This document shows, piece by piece, positions 11,047 through 25,086 of a stretch of DNA of 64,000 bases; within the stretch, counting starts at the first letter, position 1, and each line of letters starts with the position of its first letter. The notes under the pieces are model-generated. The model searched no databases, was not told the DNA's origin, and worked only from the letters and a program-made list of their open reading frames with translations. Position numbers and translations under genes: made by a program. The stretch is from Seison nebaliae (Eukaryota; Rotifera; Pararotatoria; Seisonacea; Seisonidae): positions 1 through 64,000 of the forward strand of contig JALJEE010002922.1 in NCBI GenBank assembly GCA_023231475.1, written 5' to 3'.

Positions 11047-14000
11047 TATAATTGAAGGAAAATTACTTTCACCCATTAATCCTCTATCATATGGGAATAT
11101 TCTCTCATACAAATTTAATCAGTCAGATTTTGTTTTTTGCTTCAAATCATTTTAAATATTTCCCTTCTTATTTTTTTAATTAGTAAAATGTGATTCATTT
11201 TTCTTTTGGCTTCTAAAATATTTCTCTTCGTTCATTATATAAGTGCTCTTATTCTTCCTATCATTCTATTAAACTTTTCGATATAAAATTTATGAAATAA
11301 AATTTAAATTTAAAAAAAATTAGATTTCTATTAAAAATTCCGTTTAATTTATTATTCAGTTTAAATATATATTTATGATATGATTAGAAGAAATAAAAGT
11401 TTATTGAAGGAAAATGATGAGCAAGTGAGGAATGAAAATTTCTCATGTGATTATCATGTTCGTCCGACTTTATGTTAAGATCACATATCCTTCAATTTAG
11501 CTGACATTGATTCGACTCTTTATGAACTGAAGATATTTATGTGATAATGATGCAATTATGCATAATTAATGTTGCTCAGAAGAGATGATGATTTTAGGAT
11601 GGTTCAGTTTCCGTAATTCTCTTTCGCTAAAAGAAAAGACTTGGCATTCTCTTCGAAAACTCTTCCCAATATATTATTCCTCCATTAATTTCAAGTAATT
11701 TATTAATATGTGAAGGAGGAATAATGTATATGTAATTTGTAATTCTCATTCAAGTTAAATCAATATTCCCAAAATATGAATATCACAATTATATCGAACA
11801 AATATTATATGAATCCAATACCAATTCTATTTCCTCATTTCTCCTCCTTTTCTTGTGGGAGTTAAGAAAGTTATGAAACAAAAACATAATGTAACGAATA
11901 CTATGAGAGCTAATTCGCAACTAATTTTAACTTTTATGACATATCATCTTCTATTACATTCGAATCAGATACGTACTAGTTTATTATATTGGTTTAAAGA
12001 ACTTAATCCCAATATCGTGACCCATAAAATTTGTGGATTTTCTTTTTCTCTAATATTATATCAATAGACAATCGTTGTGTATTTTCAATCGATTATTGTA
12101 CGAGTTCAAGGTGATTCCATAATTTTATTATTTGATCAAATAAACTTCTGTTTATCTCAATCATCCAAGTTTCATACAAATACCGAAATGGAATTGTTTC
12201 ATATAAAAAAGAGTTTGAAAGAATTTCTTGTGTTCTTCTCACAATACTTCGCCCAACTTATGATTACCGGAAGTCTATCTAATATAGAATAAGAGATAAA
12301 TTTCTGATATTTCTCTTCGTCAATTTGATGAGATGCGGTTCGTCTTTAATAGAATTAACGGTTGGTGTTAAAAGGAAGACGAAAATTGAGAGAAATGCAG
12401 ATAAGTTTCGAACGAAAAAATCGTTTTCGGTTGCTCCATAATTATTTCCTTAATTCTCTTCCGATGAAAGGTGAATTATAACATCAATATATTTCTGTTT
12501 ATTTTCAAACAAAATGGGCGTCGGTTCGAACGGAAATATATTCTTTCGTTTGCAGCTTCTTCTCCCATTACTTCCCAGCGCATTGTCTCCTCTTGAAATA
12601 TATTCTCCTAAAACTGGAGAATGAAATTAGAGAAAATTTCGAAAAGAAATTTTTGTCAGATGATTTCCTTTGCTAAAATACGACGAAGAAAATTGAGATA
12701 TTTATAATAAGATTGAATGATTTGTTATTAATATCAATTAGCAACATCAATCGTTTCGTTCTTTATCGAAGTATCGATGCTCAAGTGAAATAGGTGTTCC
12801 ATGAGAAAGAGTGTCAGCATATCGATGTCAACGATAGCGATGTCCTTCGCAGCATAGTCGGAATGTTTATTCTGATTAATTGGGAAATGTTAGTTGGGAG
12901 GTGAATATGCAAAAAAGAAACATTCAATCCACTTTACATACATCTCCTTCCCTAAATTAATTTCATGATGAGTATCTTATCTCCTAATGCCGAATATCTC
13001 TAAGCAATTTCAACGACATCGTCAAAGACAAATTGGATTTACAAAAAAAGAAAACAACATTGTGTTAATTGAACTGTTTCAGATCACGATGAGAAATGGG
13101 TCATCGATCGTTAACGACTAGTTTTGAATATTTCGCTAATTCTAAAACCATCTTCTTATCGTTATCGACACATTATTAAATGTTTTCATTTCGCTACCAC
13201 ATCTGATGAACGTCCTTATGTGTGAAGCAATAAAACTATTTCATTTGTAATTAATCTTGTTTTTCTTTTTTAGTCTCTTGTTATTCTTCGTTCGCTCCAT
13301 AACCGCTAAGTGAATTCAATTTATTTCGTTCATTGATATGTTAATTAATCGAGGTACTACGACAAATTCTCACTAAATCCAACTTAATATTTATTCTCTT
13401 CCACCAATTTATCGTCAGTTGGTAGCACTAAAAATAATAGTATCAAAAAACTAATAATGTTATTGATAACGACAGATGCCACTCGTCTAAATGAACCGGA
13501 ACAGCATAATGTGTCGAATGTCGAATGAATATGATTCGTATTTTCTCAATGAAGAATGATTAAAATTTTCTCTTTTTTACGGGAGGTTGAAGATTGAAAT
13601 TTTCTGTCAAACAAATTTCTCCTTCAAATTATCAGACAAAATTTCTCCTCTTATCAATTATTGCCACTAGAAGAGAAATCGAAATTCTTTACTTTTTCCA
13701 AAAAAACATCTCTAGTTTTCGACTCAACCTTCCGACTATTGGCATCACAGTTCCAATCAGTAAATACATAATAATTATGTGTTGGAATGTGTTGGAAGAA
13801 ATTAATTAGAACAACACACTTTACGGCTCTTCGGAATTGGTGTCCATCGAGAATTGGAATAGTCGACACCATTTCTATTCTTTGTCGTTAAACCCTTCGA
13901 AATTCCTCTCCACCTCAATCGAATTGGAATGAGTAGAATAATTAATTTTCTCAAACTCCTCATATTTCACGAATGTTTCTTATATAATCTCTCGTCAAAG

Positions 14001-15072
14001 AATGTACATTGTACAATCGATAAAATTTAATTTTATTCAATCAACAATTCATTTTATCATAAATTTCTTTGGAAGATGTTCGACTTCTTCTCAATTTCAT
14101 GGAATAAATTTCTTTATTGGAATTATATTATCTTTCTAATTGATCGATTCTATTCTATTCGTTTTTTGTTGTGTCCACCAGGAATTTACCACATTAATTC
14201 ACATCAATAAAATTTAAGAGAATTCTTTCACACAATTCCCAATGATAGACCTCCCACTGTCTCTCTCTTTCTCATCAATTCATGACGAGTAGTAACAGAT
14301 GATGTAATAAAATAAAATTGATTTTATTCCATCCAACGTATTTATTTTTCCTTTGTAGCACCACCTAATTGACAATCATTCATTCTCTTATATAATTCTG
14401 GCTATTCTTCTTGTTAGTCATTCCTTCGAGATTAATATTAGACTAATCACAAGTAAAAGTATCGAGGATGGGAGTGGAGTGGATAAAGAATTATTTGTAT
14501 CTTCTTTCTCGCTACTGATGGAAGTTGATAAGTTATCGATTGACATCTTGTTGTCAGTGGAACCGTATTATCATTTCCTTTCTACTTCCGCTCAACATCA
14601 TCATTCTTATCGAATTCGTTATTTGAGATCATCTTTTATTATTCGTTTTTTCACAGTTATTTAGTGTCGAATGGACGTTGGGCAGTTGATATAATGTTTT
14701 TAAATATACTCTAATCATCTTACTGACGAACGACCACAAAGAATGAGTCAAATTGAGTCAAATGTCAATATTTACACTTGCATCAGAAAATCGTTTGTTG
14801 ATGATTCATCTCATAACATAATGATTTGAAGATGTACGATTAGACAATTGGATGAAATCATCTTAGGGGAGAAACATCATCCAAATATTTAGGCTAAAAG
14901 AATTGGGCTCTCTTTATCCAATATCGGTCAATATGGTGAGAGGAAAAAGTGAAATTTCGTCTATTTCGGAAGCGGATTTGTTCGTCCACACTTCCTCCTC
15001 ACCACAACAATTGTTGACAAACAAATGGTGCAGTTTCTAAAAAGAAAGTAAGAGTATTTTATGTTGTTTTAG

Positions 15073-15119
15073 GATATTTACCAAAGCTGATGCAGAACGT
15101 GCTACTATCCAACTCAGAT
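15073..15119 (+). other. Possible small exon
   Basis: This piece is preceded by a TTTTAG acceptor and followed by GTTTGT. It is open in one frame (IFTKADAERATIQLR) and leaves phase 1, which matches the acceptor phase of the next candidate at 15250. Joined, the pair would read as Cys-x-Cys plus an Asn-Gly-rich piece. This is weak evidence and no family is recognised. Confidence 0.2.
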
Positions 15120-15249
15120 GTTTGTTTTGTTTTCATATTTGCAGGCAGAAGTTGGTTGAAAGCGGACAGCCAATTTCCACTTTCATTTTCACGAAACTCA
15201 ACACACTTTTTCCATTACCTCATTTGCAGTTATGCAATAAATTTTTCAG

Positions 15250-15291
15250 GCGAATGTGTGAACGGCGAATTTTATGAGGGAGAAGGAAAAG
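15250..15291 (+). other. Possible small exon
   Basis: It lies between a strong TTTTTCAG acceptor and a GTGAGA donor, and codes for ECVNGEFYEGEGK in the one open frame. It could follow the candidate at 15073. It may equally be chance in AT-rich DNA. Confidence 0.2.
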
Positions 15292-18200
15292 GTGAGAAAT
15301 GACGACGTGATATGTGAAGAATAAGAGCAGATTTACCATTTCATCTCGATCACTTCCTTACACGAATTACAATTTCTCATATTCAATTCAATTAGTAGTT
15401 GAGTCCAACTACATATCTCTCCAAGTACACTATGTACAATACGACGGATGAGCAGAAATGCGAAGAAAGATTGACAAGAAAAAACGGAAGTCAATTCCAA
15501 TTTTTTTCATAGAAAAAAATTTTAAGAAGAATAATGATAAAGTAATAAGCTTCTCTCTCATTGCCTTGTGGTCCATTCCGGTATGTCATTCATATTCTTC
15601 CTATTTAATATTGGTTTCTTTTACTAAATCTTCCGCATAAGCGAACACCTTTAGCATTTTCATTATCATTCGACAAAATCGTTTCTTCCTTCTTTTACAT
15701 CATATGCCGTTCTTCATCACCGACGGGTAGTCGGCCATGAAATTACTTATTGGAAATTCTCTTCCTATTTAATCGTCCACGATTATCATGATATGAAATC
15801 ATAAATATCGTGCAGTTAATAGGAAGTATCAAACATTGGCACCTTATCGAACTCACAACGATTTATTCGTATACTTATTATAAGAAGTGATATTCGGAGG
15901 ATGATTTTCTGGTAAGAAGAAAAATGTCATATGTTAATTCGAATAATAGAAATATTATATGGAATTGTATCAGATTCCGTAAAAGGATTCTCCTTCTATT
16001 TATCGACCGACGAATGATCATTGTGTTATGTCAAAACTATATTTCAATTGATATGGCCACAATGAAGACAACTCCGAACTTATCAGAGAGATTATCATAA
16101 GAAAGACACATATTCTTTTTCTGCCGAATCTATTGAACATTAATTTGATTTGTTTTGAGAACAACTAAACAGAAATGTCAACTTGCATCATTACTCCAGA
16201 TTCAATGACAGACGCCATTCTTTTTACATTTATCACTCCACCTCAACCCATCGATTGATGTAAGTACGTAAACTACTATTACGGTATTTATCCGGTTTGT
16301 CATAATCGTTTCACGTAATTACAAAACAGTCAAACAATGAGAATAGAATGAAATAAATTACGAATCGTCTAATAAATGTGAGTTTGGTACGACATGAGAT
16401 ATATTGTAAGAGATACATTTGCTCCAAACTTCAAACTATGTCGATTTATAGTCAATTTTAATATAATCGTCTCTCGCCTCACACAAATAGTCGATGAAAG
16501 GAGAGACCTTTGCTATTCATAACAATCGAGCAATTTGAACTGCCATATGATTTTCTCTCAAAATTATTTTTTTCCTTCCGTCTTACTTAAGAATATATGA
16601 TTATTATGATGATACTAGTTCAATAGTGGAAGTGAAGAGATATATGAAAGAAATGACACCCAAGATAATTAAGCCAACCACTCGCGCCATTGGGACATTC
16701 ATATTCTTTCCCTCATTCCATTCATTATTGTTAATAAGAGACGTATGATATTGAACAGAAGTGATGAATGAAATAAAACGATGGAGATGGTGAAGATGAT
16801 GATGTAACAAATTGTGGGGAATTCATTTTTGAAGTTATTCTTCCGCCACACTTCCCACGCGTATCGCGCACACCGATTTCTATTTTTTGCTATTTATTTA
16901 AGGAAGTACTTGAGTAATCCTGCATAAATATTTGATAGCGAACAGGTTCCTTTTTCATACTTTTTTCCTCAACCATCACCATTACCCCACAAGTGGAAGT
17001 AATATTCATCTTGAATGAAGGAGAAAGAAGTTCTTGTGATGGAAAAAAGTTTTTTATCTTTCCAAACTTCAATTTTTCGAGGTTAAACCAATAAATTCTT
17101 CTCTTCTTTCCTTCGTGACATAATTTCTTTCTTTTTCAATTTATTCGAACTCCATCAGTTTTTTTCGAATTAAAATCCTAAGACATAAGAAGATCGTCAT
17201 TAAAAGAGCGACTTGTCAAACTCGACCGATTCCATATCGACAGTCAAGTGGACAAACAATTAATTTTCACAATACTCTACGTACGTGATCAGCACTTAAT
17301 AATCTTTAGTCATTAATTCTCCAAAATGAACACTTAAACTTAAATGTTCTGCCAGTTGTTTAATAAGAAAAGAAATGTTTATTTGTCAGAATTAAATAAA
17401 TTAGAATTAATTATGTCTGTTAGTTGGTGAGGTCTGAAGTGTTAAGCTGTTTAGAATGTGGAGAATAAGTTCATTCATTCACATGTGGATACAATATGGT
17501 TAGCATGCATGCACTAACTAACCGTCTATCATATAAACAAGTCCATTCCAATACGACCACGAGAAAAGCGTCGAATAATCCGATAAATTTTTTCCGCTTC
17601 AAATCAATGTCAATATTTGGAAATAAACAAATAATTTTTGTTTTTCCAATTTAAATTTTCTCAATAATTTATCCAAAATTCTTGGACTCAGATTCTCTTA
17701 TTCAATCCTGATCATTTTATTTATAACTCTCCAAAATTGTAAAATTGTAAAAATTTATTGTTTCGGAATGAAATGACCGGAAAACTGGATCAATCGATAC
17801 GTCGTAATAAAAAATGGATTTTTTATTAGGAAAATAGAAAGCGGCAATTCTTCTATGGAGTGTGAAAAGAATAGATAGTATATAGGAATGTAATCATTCG
17901 ATGTTCATTATTTTGCAGTTTTGAAGGTTCTGTGTTTTAGGGAAGGTGTCACCGCCAATGGCCATCTTTCGACCAACTTATCTAAAGAGAGTCGTTAAAA
18001 CTGAGAAATACATTTATTTATTTCACATGTATTGTCACTAATTCCGAAAAATCATTTCAAATGGATTTCTTTCGACTCATCGTCAACTTGAATTTCATCT
18101 GACAAGTTGAATTCTCACTAATGAGAAGAAGTTCGGAGATAAATTGATTTTTCCATCAATATCTATCCTTCGTCACCTTATCTCCACTTTGGGAACATGA

Positions 18201-19008
18201 TGATTCGTCTGATCTTTTTCTTCTGTGAACGAAATGTAATGAAATGCACCTTCCGATATTTACCTTCATTACTAAAGATATTTCATTCCATTCCATTATC
18301 TTTCACCGCCGTATTTCTTAGATCGCCTTAATCTGATATTTCTCACAACTAAAACTTATTTTCATTTTCCTCCTTTCGAGTATTCTTTCGGTAACTGTTT
18401 CATGCTAATCCTGATAATTGCTTCGCTGTTGATTATTTAAAAGAAAGAAATCATTCGAAACGTCTACTACTGCCGCAGTCTCTCTTAACATTCTCTCAGA
18501 AATTGTCTAGACTACATCCGATTTTTTAGACCACACAGCGTTCGACAGAGAAAGGAACCGTTACTTAATTTCCTCATATTCTCTAAGCAGACCACACCGT
18601 GAAGTATTCGAACTTATTGACGATTGACGTGTAGAACTCGTTAACAATTTGGTAGACATTATCGTCTGTGATGGAATGTACTCTAACATTCTACTATAAA
18701 TATTCCTTCCGTTCAACTGGTAGGCGATGAAATGATTTTCTCTTCTTCCTGGAAATTAATACTATTCTCATTACAATCTACTTTCAATGAAGCGAATAAA
18801 AATATTCGATTTCAATAGGAAACCGATTTCTTCTATCCCAAAAACCCGAAACTTTCCGTTCATTTTATTTTCTTGCCATTTTTCTATCTCATTACGTCTT
18901 CTTTCCATGTGGAATTATTTCTTGTTCGTCACTCTGATGATAATTTTAACTTTCCTTCGTCTCGATATATGTTATCGATGTGGAATAGAAAAAGTTCTTT
19001 CTACTTTC

Positions 19009-19044
19009 TTCCAAAACTCCTTCCAAAACTCGTTCCAAAACTTC
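19009..19044 (+). repeat. Three-copy 12-nt tandem repeat
   Basis: Three near-identical copies of CTTCCAAAACTC, one of the few simple repeats in the gene-poor region. Confidence 0.7.
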
Positions 19045-22000
19045 GACTATCGTATCAGCATACTATTATTAATCTTTATCGAAACAATGCTTCTCATTCG
19101 ACGAATACTAATAAGAGATAATAGGATGACGACAAAACAATGAGGTAAACGTGAATAGAATCGATAATGGAAAACTGGAAAGGCATTAACTCAACTTATT
19201 CCCTTTTATCTTCTCGATAACGACCTTCACATCGAACCTCCTTCCAAAAAAAGAACGACTGCTAATAATAGAACTCTATTATTTATATACAATAGTTTTC
19301 TAATATTCCACTTTTTCTTTCTTCATCTCCACAATTCGCTTTTCACCGTCAGAAATGATAAATTGCGGATAACTCCCAAATTTCAAAAGAGCGTAACAGT
19401 AAATCCATCAGAACGTCCTCCCTCCAATGATATTCCAATTAAATTACGTAATTTTAGTAAGATGAAGTTGTATGGCGAAGCCGACGGCTAAAACAACCCA
19501 AATTGCCACTTAAACTTCAAATAAATTTATCTTTTTTCCCATCTTCAGATCTCCTTCATCTTCTCAAACATCTTTCCTTCAAATTTATCTTTTAGTTGAT
19601 TTTCTTTTTTAGTAAACTCTACAAGTTATTGAGCCATTAACAGTTTCCACCGAAGAAACGATTGTTTACAAACTTTTCGCGCTTCATTCTTTTCTCTTTC
19701 GAAAAAATGTTAATTTGAGGAATTTCCGTTAGTTGGGAAACACTCCTAATTGTTTACGGAAGTACGATTGTTTTTATTTGATTTCTTTCCTTCCGAGATG
19801 ATATCGAACTCACAATAATTCGGAGGTAAAAGAATGAATGTCCGACATCATCATCATCATTATTCCTGTGTTATTCTCTCACAAAATCGTATACGTCGTT
19901 TGTCTGCTGATTTGAGAGTGTCGAATTAAGTAGTAAATCAGAGGAGCATATGTAGATTGTTGTTTGATTGAGAACGCAAAGATGTCTACTCTAATACAAA
20001 GGTTCTGGTGGGATTATTATTATGATGATGATAAATAGAAAATGTTATTAACATGCTAATGTGGATAGTTCCATCTAACTCATCCACAATATTATTCTAA
20101 TGAGATGCTGTATCTTTAATTAACACATCAGCGATGCATATCGATTGAGTATTCTCATCATTTTTCCTTTGCTCAAAAGAATTTTATTTACCGATCGACA
20201 AACAAATATTTCGTTCGTCTTCCCTCCCGCATATGTCATTCAATCCGCAATATTTTATTACTTAATTTAATAACAATCGATACTTTCCTATTCTTCCTCT
20301 CCCCATAAACAATTGCTTCCTATTGTCCGCCATCATTCTGACCGCCAAATTAGCCATGAGTCTCCACAATTTAACTATAATAATTTCACGCTACTTCGCC
20401 CCCATTGTCCAATTGATGTTCTACTAATTCTTCTTCCATATCTAAAGGAAATGGTAGATAATTGGTAATGTATGCGGCAGCGCGAACAAATGGATGAAAG
20501 TATTGAAATATTTTTTTCGAAAATCGTATGAAACATCTGTAAGTGGCATTCATTCACGCTATCATTCTCCAACATCTCCAATTATATTTTTCCTTTTTTT
20601 TCAAATGAATCCGATACCGAAATTTAACGTGATGCTGATGAGCTCGATTTCTCACCATCGGACTGAACGAAAATCACAATTGTCTTGTCATAACAAGTAG
20701 AGAATTATAAATTGTCCTCATCTCATCATTTCTCATTTTTATATTTATAATTAGAATGAGAATAGAACATTCTCTCCACTCACTATTTCCATTAATATGA
20801 ATGCAATCTTATGTAATGGTTATTAATTAAATTAAAGCGTCGTGTCAGGAGAGATTCCTCGTCTTGCTTCTAGCCATCCGATGACCACTTTCGACTCTTC
20901 AACTGAATAAATTAGGTCTATGTTCGTAATTTTACTTATATGGAATTAATGGACGACAGACAACATCGCTGTTGGCTTCTCATCGTCCCTCATCATCTTC
21001 CATTGCTACTGTTTCTTCTTCTCAACCTCTTCAGACATTTATTAACTATGCATTAAGAGTGCGCATTATGCATTAGTCTTTCCATGCCATAATACATTTC
21101 TCACAAAAAGCTTCTCTCAAACAAATCTCTAATCAATCAGATGGAATTAATTTTTCTTTCTATTTCGATGTTCGACGTTCGACATCGGAAAAATTTGAAT
21201 AAAGAAAATTGAAATTCTCCGAAAAAATTATTCCATCATGAATGGTATGATTGGTTTGATGACCTTAACTTCTGATCAATAAATATTCGATTAGAAGATT
21301 GATAAATAAATAATTTTTCGTTCAACAATTTGAATTATATTCTCCCCATTAATTATATTTCTAGTTCAATGATCGTTATGATGGTGGGAGATGAATATGC
21401 CTTGGCAGAAAGGAAACGAGTCCAATTGATAAGCATATAATGACATCAAATTTTTGTGGCGGTGGAACTTCTTAATAATTAAATTGAAATTAATAGTATT
21501 CATAATTTCCATCTAGTCCAACCAATCTCACCAGATGTACTTGGTATGGTTCGTCGTGTTGACAGCTGTACAAATTTATGCAGCTTTGATTCTTCTACGC
21601 TATCATCGATTACCATTTTTACCAATCGAATATCGATAGTCAGATTTGTTCATAATTTCTTATTCTAACCGAATGTTTCCATTACCAATTTTTATTATTC
21701 CAACCGATTATTTCTATTGCCAATCTTTTTTATTCTACCCGATCCACTATTCCACTAGTAACCGAGACTCATCTGTTTCGTATTAGCCGTACGGCTTGTT
21801 ATCGATTAGATAAATAACATCTTTTTTTACATATCAATGAAATAAGTTTTCCTTTAGCAAACATTCGTGTAAAAAGGATATCGGTTATTCTTATGAATAA
21901 TGAAAAAGACGATCAAAAAGAAAGACATATAATTTTTTTCATTAACAACGTCTTCTTTTGAAAATGGCCGAATATTGATGAAGAATAAACAGTGGAACTA

Positions 22001-24344
22001 TTCTCATTATTCTTTATTGGAACAGGTTAGTAATAACAGCAGAAGGAAAATAACAACAATAAAAGAATATTTAATTTAATGTGAGTTGATAAGGTTTCTT
22101 CGTTGTTTTTGGAGGGGAAGTTTAATCAAGTAGGGAGAAGTGTAATGACATATAAATAACGTTTACCTTTTCCTTCAATCACTCAATTAAACTCATCAAT
22201 CAACCAGTCCTATTAAGAGAGACCTGATTATAATGATGATGAATTGAAGAGGTTGCGTGAATCCTTCGTCAACATTCCACGCATCACTACATTCCCTTTA
22301 TGTGAGAAGTTTGCATCGAAAAGAAAACATGAATCACTCATTCTTCTCATTCCTCCCCAACATCCCTAATAGTACTTGGGTGATTCTGTTAATAAACTTG
22401 TCAATCGAAATATTTTCACGTCCAATCTATTTCTATTGTTTCCTTTCACTAACTCACTCGAAATAACAATATTGGAATTATAATTTGGATTAATCAAAAA
22501 AAATAGCTTAATTCACCTATCGTATCATCCACCTTAATTATAACCTTCATCAACGAATTGTATTGTTTGAGAACTGTAATAAGGACAATTTTAATAAAGG
22601 TCAAACATCTTGTAGTGGAATAAGAAGGATATAACTTTTGTCTTGGTTTTTAATAGTCCGATCAGAAGAAATCAGTTTACATGTAATTATTATCTATTGA
22701 ATGAATGAAGAATGAGATGAGTATATGTTTGTTTAATGATGAACAATCTTTCACACATACAGCGACGACATCAAATTGATTTCATTTCTCATTTATCAAA
22801 ACTCAGGGTGTTGCAGTGAAATATTTGAGAGGTCTTTCGTGAAGACAACCTTCAACACAACTGGAATTAATCATCTTGAAACCAATTGTTTATCCTACCA
22901 AATAGTTAATCGATCATTCGATACACTTCCACTTTTTTTTCGATTAGAGTCCATTTCCATCAGATTCTTCTTAAATCTCTAAATTTCCAATTAATCGATT
23001 CCACTTATTATAAATGAGTCGTAAGAAAAATGAATTATTATTATTTAGTTTAGAGAAAGAACATCTAGTTCGAAATAGATTCCCATGTTAGTTCAATAAT
23101 TCTCATTTTGTTTTCATAAGAATTTATCGAAAACTTCTCAAGAAGATATCTAGTATCAACAAAATAATTAAATTCATCACATTCCTCTTCTATTAATTCA
23201 TTCCATTCCCAATTTTCGGATTAGTTCATTCTTTCAGAATTATCAAAATTCTTATGATTAAATATTCACATTTCTATTTGCAATTCATTCAAACTATCGA
23301 CGAGAATAAAATATCTAATCCCGAAATAAGTAGTCATTTATCAAGAATTTATAAAGTATCTATCCTCAGGAAAAAGTTTTTTGGATTAAGATTTCATCAG
23401 TTCAACGTCGATTAATTTATTTACAAAACAACTAAACCATTTCATCGCATGCTCATTTCAATTTTTTTTATCACCAAAATATTTCTGTGGTAATTTCAAT
23501 CAAAGAATTTTGTTTAAACAGATTTTCTTTCACTTTTTGTTAATGAGTCGAAAGAATTTCAATTTTCCCGTTCATCTTCTCGTTCAACAACTTCATCATT
23601 CTCGTCATCTAGGTGTCAATAAACTTGTTAAATTGTTGGGAGGAGGTGAAGCAAAGGTCAGATGAAATGTAGAATGTCGACAAGTACGTCATGAACCGAA
23701 TATACTTATCTTTCACGAACGTTGTTATGAGCCAAAACAAAATCCTTATTAATTGTTTATTATTCTTCCTAAAATTTTACGTTTGATGAGTTGATTTTAT
23801 TAATTCCATTTATTTCTCACGTTCATTATGGTTTACACATTTTCTAATGGGAAATTTAATGGAGAAACGAGTAAGTTCTTTTTATTCTCACTAAAAAGAA
23901 TAAGTTTTATCGATTTTCCTCTTCCAATTTTCTACGGCAATCAAGTGATGATATATATTAAGATAACTGATTTCAACTTACAATGTTTATCATAAAAACG
24001 ATCGTGCTAGGAGAACTGTAACTGAAGAGAAAATGTTACAGTTGGAAGGTAGAGACGATTGATGTTGAAATCACATGCCGACTCACATGTCTTCATCTCT
24101 CAGTGATACGTACGTATGCACCATAATAGTTGATAGTGATATCAAAACCGTTAAAGATTCATCAAAAAAACATTTTTTAGCGAAGTCATTATTGTTATGG
24201 AGTAAGCCGCAGTAATTTCCTCATTTCTCTTACGATGGTGTTCGAATCAGTTTGATGCACTCTCCATCTCATAAAATTGTTGAGATAATTGTGAAGGTGA
24301 ATATTTTGTGTCATCTCTGAGAGCATTGTCTATTTCACTTAAAG

Positions 24345-24402
24345 GAATCCATTGACACTACGTGATATCGATCAAGTTGGATCACGCGATAGTCATCTTC
24401 CG
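24345..24402 (+). other. Possible exon upstream of the Gln/Asn-rich membrane protein gene
   Basis: A TTAAAG acceptor and a strong CG|GTAAGT donor bound 58 nt with a single open frame (PLTLRDIDQVGSRDSHLP). It lies 0.7 kb upstream of the ATG at 25087. I could not join it in phase to that coding exon, so it belongs either to a 5' untranslated exon or to another transcript. Confidence 0.25.
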
Positions 24403-25086
24403 GTAAGTTCCTTCTAAATGTTCCTCCATCATTCAATCTCATGCTGCGTCGTCCATATTGGGAATTTAGAGGCCATTTCCACAAAAACGAATATAATCCT
24501 CTTATCGACGTCCCAAACCAACAATTAATTTCACCAATTTTTCTTTCTTTATGTTCTATTCTTTCGTTCTCTCTATATATGTCTTCTGGAATGATTTGTG
24601 ATGGCCATCGGCTGTATCAATATATGTATTTATTAGGGACAATGATTAATATTCTTTTGACAATGAACATTAAAGTAGCTGAGAAAAGAAATGAAAGTGG
24701 AAAGAATGACATTCGGCTATTTTTCCTTCTTTGATAATTTCGTGTAATTTAATCAGTGAAATTTTTTCGTGGACGATAACAAAATCATCTGCCGATTATC
24801 GACCCATAAAGAAAAGAATAATTGTTCGTTCGATAAATGACCGGTGGTCAATTATTGTAGGGCAATGTTGGTTGGAGAATATTACGAATAATTCTTCTCC
24901 TTCTCCTTTCTCACTTGATCATTGATCACGATGATAATGATTGTAGTGTAGTGGAATAAGTTAATCTTTTAATACATCCGATACTTGAAAAGTCTTGTTC
25001 GTATTATCTGAAATAATAATTAATAATTCCATTTCTTCTTCTTCTTTCTAGTAGAATTATATCTTATGTTTCATTGTAGATGAGAA

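Larger units (their letters stand above)
11047..25086. other. 14-kb gene-poor region
   Basis: No recognisable protein family in six frames. The open frames here are short, start in low-complexity sequence and show no codon or splice pattern, so I left them out. A few exon-like pieces with good acceptors and donors lie on the plus strand (15073-15119, 15250-15291, 23829-23870, 24345-24402) and are described separately. Base composition is like that of the introns and other spacers, rich in TAATT and TCATT words. The stretch is far longer than other spacers in the window (typically 0.1-1.7 kb), so it may hold regulatory DNA, a non-coding transcript or a large-intron gene. I cannot show which. 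Confidence 0.6.

Noticed and set aside
12470-12545. GGTTCGAAC resembling a tRNA B box
   Set aside because: No A box or cloverleaf can be folded around it.
18787-19143. 118-codon hydrophobic frame in the gene-poor block
   Set aside because: Overlapping open frames in two phases, a tandem repeat inside, and no splice or family pattern; typical of T-rich noncoding DNA.
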